NCBI GenBank assembly: GCA_964036665.1
Contig: OZ038529.1
Coordinates: 25,740,060 to 25,804,059, forward strand
Direction of reading: 5' to 3'
DNA from: Gordius sp. MW1
Taxonomy: Eukaryota; Nematomorpha; Gordioida; Gordea; Gordiidae
DNA: 64,000 nucleotides
In this document: piece after piece, positions 58,448 through 64,000 of the stretch
Layout of the letters: each line of letters begins with the position of its first letter
Position numbering within the stretch: position 1 is the first letter of the stretch
Program-made: the position numbers and the translations under genes
The notes under the pieces: generated by a model
Told to the model about the DNA's origin: nothing
Databases searched by the model: none
What the model saw: the letters and a program-made list of their open reading frames with translations, nothing else

Positions 58448-59260
58448 ACTGACCAATAAAAAAATGACCATTGGCCAAATTGTGATTCGAAATTTTTTTT
58501 TCGTTTTTGAATTGGTATATTAGGTCAACATTGATAATGACCCTATGCCCTCCCCTAGAAAGGCCTATGCCTCTACTGATATGGGTCCCTGTGCCCCTAC
58601 AAAGGCTTATGCCTCTACTGATGTGGGTTCGAATTCCAGCGAGGGAATTCTCAATTGCTGGTTCGAATCCCGGAGAGGGCAAATTTTTTTTTAAATTAAT
58701 ATATTGTTCTTGTTAATACCATTGATAATATGACTTTTTGACCGTGTCCTGGCCACTGACCAATGAAAAAAAATGACCATTGGCTAAAGTATAAATGGAA
58801 ATTTTTTTTCCATTTTTTTTCGTCTCTTATGTATTTGTATCCTTTTTGACCGTGTCCTGGCTGCTGACCAATGAAAAAAATGACCATTGGCCAAAGTATA
58901 TCAAATTTTTTTCTATAATTTAAATATAGACTATTTGGCAGTCTGCTGGCTGCTGACCAATAGGAAAAATGACCACTGGCCAAAGTCGGATTAAAATCGA
59001 TTTTTTTTCTAGATTATAATTAGAGGCTAGTTATTTGGCTGTCTGCTGACTATTAGAAAAAATGATCACTGGCTAAAGTTTCTAGATTATATTTATAGGC
59101 TATTTAGCCGTCTGACCAATAGAAAAAATGGCCAATGGCCAAGGCCTGATTGGATAATTTTTTTGTTTTTTGAATATCTTGTTTATACTATTAATTTATG
59201 GGCTCGCTTTACGCTGTCCGTCCGTCCAACATGTATCTTAATTGCTGGTTCGAATATTAA
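58448..59260. repeat. Family Z array, further copies
   Basis: Several Z cores in a row (ACTGACCAATGAAAAAAATG at about 58450, 58756, 58866, 58955, with weaker ones at 59050 and 59112), a B-box-like GGTTCGAATCCCGGAGAGGG at about 58663, and the GCTCGC/GTCCGTCCGTCC tail near 59205-59225. Confidence 0.75.
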
Positions 59261-59401
59261 CCCATTAAAACCTGAAAATAAAACCCCTCGATGAAAAAAC
59301 TTTAAATTTTAGATTTTTCATTAATTTTATAGCAAAATAACATCTGCAATTTTTTTTTCGAAAAAACAATTCTAACTATAGTTAGAGAGCGTCGTATATA
59401 T

Positions 59402-60186
59402 CACTAGTTAAGCCCGGCAAACGTTGTTTTGCCATATACATTCGGGTTGAAAATTTCAAAATGCTTTCATGTCGGGTTGGGTTCAATTTAAAGTGTCGAA
59501 TCAAAGGTTATGAAACTTACATTACAAAATACACGGGACATATCTATTTTAAATTTATAAATAAATATTAGACTTATACATTTTATATATTGAAATGGGG
59601 CACGAATTTTATAACGTCATGGATTTTATGAACCCATTATTTTTAGTATATATATAATAAGACAAACCAAATGCAAATTCTGTTTTAGTCATCAAATCCG
59701 ACTAAAATTAAATGTTTTTGAAAAAATTGCTGATTAATGCTGTTAATTATTATACAATAATAGCATTATATTATTTTTCTAGTCAGCTGATTTATTTGAA
59801 ATACAATTTTCTTTAATATAATAAAATAATTAATTCAAGGATGAATGGATAATTATTAAAAATATGTTTCTATGATCGACCACGTGATAATAATGGCAAA
59901 AATAGCATAATTTAAATTTTATTTATTTAATTTAAATAGTTTGTTAAACCCCAATAATTTTGACCGTACACTGTAACATTTTTATTATACTTTTAAATAT
60001 TTAATTCGAGAAAACTTCAGCCTTGTATGTATGACGTCATTATTGTATATGATGCTATAAATGAAACTGGCCGGGAAATGTCCAATAAAACGAAAAAGTA
60101 TTTTAGGAATCTGAAAAAGCTATTTTACCCCTGGCCGCCCTGGGCATCTACGGCTAAAGTTTCGCGCGAATCGGGCCTGTAAGCCC

Positions 60187-60188
<2 letters not shown>
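59402..60188 (+). repeat. Family X copy 3, interrupted
   Basis: Begins CCCGGCAAACGTTGTTTTGCC (near 59412). It is interrupted at about 59443 by an end of the CGGGTTGAAAATTT hAT-type family (to about 59530, with AT-rich sequence to about 59790), then resumes with ACAATTTTCTTTAATATAAT and the CCCTGGCCGCCCTGGGCATC core. Its end runs directly into the microsatellite. Confidence 0.72.
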
Positions 60189-60217
<29 letters not shown>

Positions 60218-60707
60218 CATACATACATACATACATACATACATACATACATACATACATACATACATACATACATACATACATACATACATACATACAT
60301 ACATACATACATACATACATACATACATACATACATACATACATACATACATACATACATACATACATACATACATACATACATACATACATACATACAT
60401 ACATACATACATACATACATACATACATACATACATACATACATACATACATACATACATACATACATACATACATACATACATACATACATACATACAT
60501 ACATACATACATACATACATACATACATACATACATACATACATACATACATACATACATACATACATACATACATACATACATACATACATACATACAT
60601 ACATACATACATACATACATACATACATACATACATACATACATACATACATACATACATACATACATACATACATACATACATACATACATACATACAT
60701 ACATACA
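60189..60707. repeat. (ACAT)n microsatellite, about 130 units
   Basis: 519 bp of what looks like an uninterrupted ACAT repeat. The three long minus-strand open frames in it translate to a monotonous M-Y-V-C repeat and are not genes. Confidence 0.98.
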
Positions 60708-61003
60708 ATTTAATTTTGCTATAATCCGAAGATGTCCTTGAATAGGACGAAATATTATTATAATAATTATAATTATTTTTTAACTCCCTCTAATATTCCT
60801 GTTGACAATAAATCTCTTAAAATTATTCTAATACCTTCTTGTAATAATTTAAAATATTAAAATGAATGAAATCTAAATCAATTTTTTTTTTCTCTAGGAT
60901 CAACACCCCCACCCCCACCAGTCGCCCTATATTCATAATTTTAAAAACAAAATCTTTTATAATCATTTTCCTAATTTGATGGCATATTTATTCGATAGAC
61001 TTC
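60708..61003. other. No gene seen
   Basis: AT-rich. TTTTTTTTTCTCTAG at about 60885-60899 looks like a splice acceptor, but the frame after it closes soon. Confidence 0.4.
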
Positions 61004-61270
61004 ATGGAGTTGATCAAAAAGATCAACAACACTCTTCCCATTCCTTTGCTAGATCTTATTCCTTCTAATCGATTTTTCCAAAGCAACTCAGAGAGTAAAA
61101 GGATTAATAAAGAAATTGTATCCATGAAACGTGAATCGCGTATATGGACAGAAAAAAATGGCGGGGTTGAAGTTGTAGCGCGTATTAAGACGGAGCCTAA
61201 CTGTGAGGGAGGGGAAGCTGTTACTAAATTTCAACTCGTACGTAACTTGTTAATACGCATCTTAACTTAA
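61004..61270 (+). CDS. Unrecognised open frame, possible exon
   Basis: 88 codons of non-repetitive, charged sequence (many K, E, R, N). Open upstream for eight more codons, back to a stop. A possible donor (CTC/GTACGT) lies at about 61240. Composition is more protein-like than neighbouring shadows, but no domain is recognised. It would lie on the strand opposite to the EB exons. It could be a fragment of an unknown mobile element. Confidence 0.28.
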   Translation: MELIKKINNTLPIPLLDLIPSNRFFQSNSESKRINKEIVSMKRESRIWTEKNGGVEVVARIKTEPNCEGGEAVTKFQLVRNLLIRILT

Positions 61271-61329
61271 CCTATATTTTAATCTAACCCATTTATCAAT
61301 TTTTTAATTTAGTCAAGTTTTATTTTAGG

Positions 61330-61865
61330 ATTTGCAATGTATCTGACTTGCTGGTTCGATACCCTGAGAGGACAATTTTTTTTTAAATTAAATTAATATA
61401 TTGTTCTTGTTAATACCATTAATAATATGACTTTTTGACTGTGTCCTGGCTACTGACCAATGAAAAAATGACCATTGGCCAAAATGTGAATCGAAATTTT
61501 TTCTTTTCGTTTTTTAATTGGTTTATTAGGTTAACATTGATAGATATCCTATGGCCCCCCCCCCATACAAGGGCCTATGCCTCTACTGATATGGGTCCCT
61601 GTGCCCTTACAAAGGCTTATGCCTCTACTGATGTGGGTTCGAATCCCGGCGAGGGCAATTTTTTTTTTTTTTTATTATTTAATTAATATATTGTTCTTGT
61701 TAATACCATTGATAATATGACTTTTTGGCCGTCCGCTGGCTACTGACCAATGAAAAAATGACCATTGGCCAAAGTGAGATTAAAAACAATTTTTTTCTTG
61801 ATTATAATTATAGGCTAGTTATTTGGCTGTCTGCTAACCATTAAAAAAAATCACCACTGGCCAAA
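61330..61865. repeat. Family Z copies with B-box-like motifs
   Basis: Two or three cores (GGCTACTGACCAATG at about 61448 and 61738) with GCTGGTTCGATACCCTGAGA at about 61350 and GTGGGTTCGAATCCCGGCGA at about 61632, the latter a good B-box match. Confidence 0.72.
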
Positions 61866-61874
61866 GTGATGGAA

Positions 61875-62065
61875 AATTTGTATATATAATTAACTAATCA
61901 TTTTGCATTTAATACCCACCTATAGGCATTCACGCCCCTTCCCACCTTTCTCGCCCATAAATTGCATAGCAAATATGCTACTTTTATACGGAGTATAGAT
62001 GAGTTTCGTTCCCCCTTCCCTTCCACTCTTTCCCCTTCCCCTTTCCACGAGGGCCAAAGGCCCGA
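61875..62065 (-). repeat. Dispersed repeat family Y, copy 3
   Basis: Reverse complement of copies 1 and 2, including CTATACTCCGTATAAAAGTA, GCAATTTATGGGCGAGAAAG and the purine-rich block at 62005-62050. Confidence 0.75.
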
Positions 62066-63454
62066 GTTATATTTGTAACAGTCGGACTAATTGACTTAAA
62101 GAGGCCCGTTTAGGTCGTTAATTTTTGCAGGCTCATGTGTAAGTCGAGGGTAACGTAAGAGAAATCTAAAATATGGGAACATAATATAAAAGGATACGAG
62201 TGTAAGTAAATTATAAATATACAAAGGATTACCTGATTATTGAGTCTTATAAATGGCTATAAAGCCATTTACCTCTCCCCACTCGTGTAAAAATTTAAGT
62301 CCGGCCCGCGAAGAATGCGCGCTACTCCACTGAATATGATTTAGTTAGATTTTTATAGAAATACAATGGGTACACACTCTAAACTTGGTGCTAAATGGCA
62401 AACTCTTAAGCTTATTTTCAATATGTAGCAAAGTCCGCCTTCTATTGTTACAAGTGGTCAAAAATACAATCCTTAAACCCCTTGTTTATTTTTTATTTTG
62501 CTCGATTTTAGGTGCTAAACAAGACAAACATTTTTGAATTTACGAAGTTCAAATTTATATTTAAAATCTTATTTTTATTTGTTATCTGTCTCCCAAAAAT
62601 GGTGCAATGCTTTAACCTTATCGTATCCCATAACATGCCTAAAAATCTGTTTAAAGCGATAGCTATATCTAGATCAATCAGACAACTCTAAAATGGTCCA
62701 AATAAACATATTTCAAGGTTTGAGGGTTTTGGGGTTATTTTGTAGTTAAATAACAATTTTGATAAATGAATCCATGGCCTTTATTATTGACACCATACAT
62801 ACTTTAAAACAATTAAAAAAGAGCCAATTTTTTATATTCTGATGTGGTGTGCGGCCACTAAAGCCGGTTATCTGGTTACTTACCTTGCCCAACGCCCGCG
62901 TTCTCGCTCGTAAAGCAATATTAGATAGCTCTCATATTTAGTTTACTTAAAAGATTCCCTTAGTGCCACTTATAATTCACATTTTGATCATATCTTTACA
63001 AGCCCGAAATTAATAAATTGTTGTTCAGAAGTGAATATTAAAGCTAATGGTACAGTGCGCTTAAATATTCCACATGCCCCTTAATCGATATAACATCTAT
63101 GAAAAATCAATATGATTTACTTCGAAAAATAATATTAACATAATGGCAGTACGTCAATAAAATGAATTTATAGACGACGTAGATCTCTATAATTAAATTT
63201 TTGATTTTAAAAGAATATTTTTCGGGGTAGAAAATGATACTTCCCATAAGTTGGATTAAATGTCGCTTATAAAATCCCTTCCAGCTCTATTGTCCTGTGA
63301 AGAAAATCATTAAACTCTGTAGTTTTTAAAAACAAGTTTTTCAAAATTATTTTCTAGAATACGGTCGACTCACTAAATAAACTTCTAATCCTACATTTAC
63401 CATTGTACCTGTGAAGTTAATATCTTTAATTATATTTTGTCCTGAATTGCTTAC
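62066..63454. other. No gene seen
   Basis: Mostly AT-rich, apparently non-repetitive sequence. No further six-cysteine module was recognised. On the gene model this is the start of the 27-kb intron after exon b. Confidence 0.4.
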
Positions 63455-63571
63455 TTTTTAGACACTTAACACTATCATCCACATACCCATAGGGACAAAC
63501 GCATTTTTGATCCGAGCAGACGTTAGTTTGGCAGTGGGTATTTTCTTGGCAATTTTCATTTAGCTTTTTTT
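63455..63571 (-). CDS. EB/EGF-like module exon b
   Basis: A 117-nt phase 1-1 exon between TTATTAG (63572-63573) and AAAA/GTAAGC (63453-63454), the latter a strong donor. Six cysteines: C-x5-C-x4-C-x4-C-x1-C-x10-C, identical spacing to exon d, with a K-K-L-N linker before the first cysteine. A 112-nt intron separates it from exon a, and the joint keeps one frame. Confidence 0.77.
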
Positions 63572-63683
63572 CTAATAATTAGTCATCAATATTTTGTATA
63601 TAATAATCTGAAACAGTATCAATTTTTTAAATAGCGTTTAAACAATTTGTTAGCTAATAGGTTCTAGGAATGTTATTTATTAC

Positions 63684-63806
63684 TTTTTTTGCACCAATAA
63701 CCATCTTGGTAATCTAACGCCCAATTACATTGGCATATTCTGTTTACACACCATGAGTCTCCTGCGCAACCGTCGTCCACTTCACACTCCTGACCTAAGG
63801 TATTCC
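63684..63806 (-). CDS. EB/EGF-like module exon a
   Basis: A 123-nt phase 1-1 exon between ATTAAG (63807-63808) and AAAA/GTAATA (63682-63683). Six cysteines: C-x5-C-x5-C-x4-C-x1-C-x11-C, with several aromatic residues. It is the most upstream exon visible; the gene's start, signal peptide and promoter would lie beyond the window's right end. Confidence 0.75.
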
Positions 63807-63856
63807 CTTAATAATGCAAAATATGCACTTATGAAAGATTCAGCATAAATGTTCCC

Positions 63857-64000
63857 AGGCGCGTAGCCAGGATTTTCTCTGCGGGGGGGGGGGGAAAAAT
63901 TTCCAAAATTTAAAATTTTTTTATAACATTTTTATTTCAACATCAAAATTATAAAATCTGGTATAAAACATAAAGAAAGTCATTATAAATAATTTTATAT
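63857..64000 (+). repeat. GCGTAGCCAGGA-type element end
   Basis: GCGCGTAGCCAGGATTTT followed by a 12-base G run and AT-rich sequence, like the ends at 32973 and 36925. The element continues past the window. Confidence 0.55.

Larger units (their letters stand above)
55410..58454 (-). mobile_element. RTE LINE, full-length copy B, with 7-bp target duplication
   Basis: Element 55417-58447 (3031 bp) on the minus strand, inserted in family Z. Flanks ACTGACC at 55410-55416 and 58448-58454 are identical, and the (GAA)n tail is at 55417-55432. The 5' end matches copy A from its first bases (CTACGA-GGTCCCAAGTCC). Very similar to copy A over its whole length. The ORF is broken in several places, but the catalytic YADD box is kept. 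Confidence 0.93.

Noticed and set aside
60120-60708. Three overlapping minus-strand open frames of 173-194 codons
   Set aside because: They translate only the ACAT repeat (M-Y-V-C repeated) and carry no real coding information.

Overview
The window looks like AT-rich nuclear DNA of an invertebrate animal, probably an ecdysozoan. Nearly all of it is mobile-element debris: RTE-type LINEs ending in short GAA tails, compact Ty3/gypsy elements, many hAT-type DNA elements, tRNA-like SINEs, fold-back elements and satellites. There are no bacterial-style operons, no rRNA and no intact tRNA gene. The species cannot be named from the sequence.

The main non-mobile signal is a set of small minus-strand exons. 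Each of five encodes one six-cysteine module of EB/EGF-like type (C-x5-C-x4..8-C-x4..6-C-x-C-x10..11-C), and each can be read as a symmetric phase 1-1 exon with GT/AG borders: 63684-63806, 63455-63571, 36298-36426, 34225-34341 and 34051-34182. Far downstream on the same strand, 1865-2122, 1717-1830 (a transmembrane segment) and possibly 1590-1618 could form the membrane-proximal end of the same gene or of another one. If they belong together, one secreted or membrane protein gene spans almost the whole window, with introns from 34-42 nt up to about 27 and 32 kb. Most mobile elements listed here would then lie in its introns.

Layout: 0.3-1.1 kb, LINE 3' fragment (minus). 1.6-2.1 kb, candidate terminal exons. 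2.4-6.6 kb, gypsy-1 with 130-bp LTRs. 7.6-8.2 kb, hairpin element. 8.8-10.1 kb, RTE fragment. 10.6-13.4 kb, decayed hAT with BED finger and dimerisation domain. 13.7-17.4 kb, gypsy-3 remnant split by a hAT MITE. 18.1-20.0 kb, long inverted-repeat element. 23.0-26.1 kb, full-length RTE copy A. 27.2-33.3 kb, hAT ends, gypsy scraps and a hAT MITE. 34.0-36.4 kb, three EB exons around a divergent RTE fragment. 37.8-44.6 kb, RTE copy C carrying three later insertions: a 293-bp insertion, gypsy-2 and a hAT MITE. 45.4-48.6 kb, a hAT MITE beside a fold-back element whose arms are built of a G/C-tract minisatellite. 48.7-55.4 kb, dispersed families Y and Z, a roughly 204-bp satellite, a tandem array and a solo LTR. 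55.4-58.4 kb, full-length RTE copy B (minus). 58.4-62.1 kb, family Z, X and Y copies and a 519-bp (ACAT)n microsatellite. 63.4-63.8 kb, two more EB exons.

All mobile-element reading frames seen here are broken by stops or frameshifts, so no copy appears autonomous. Target-site duplications and nesting give a partial order of insertion events.
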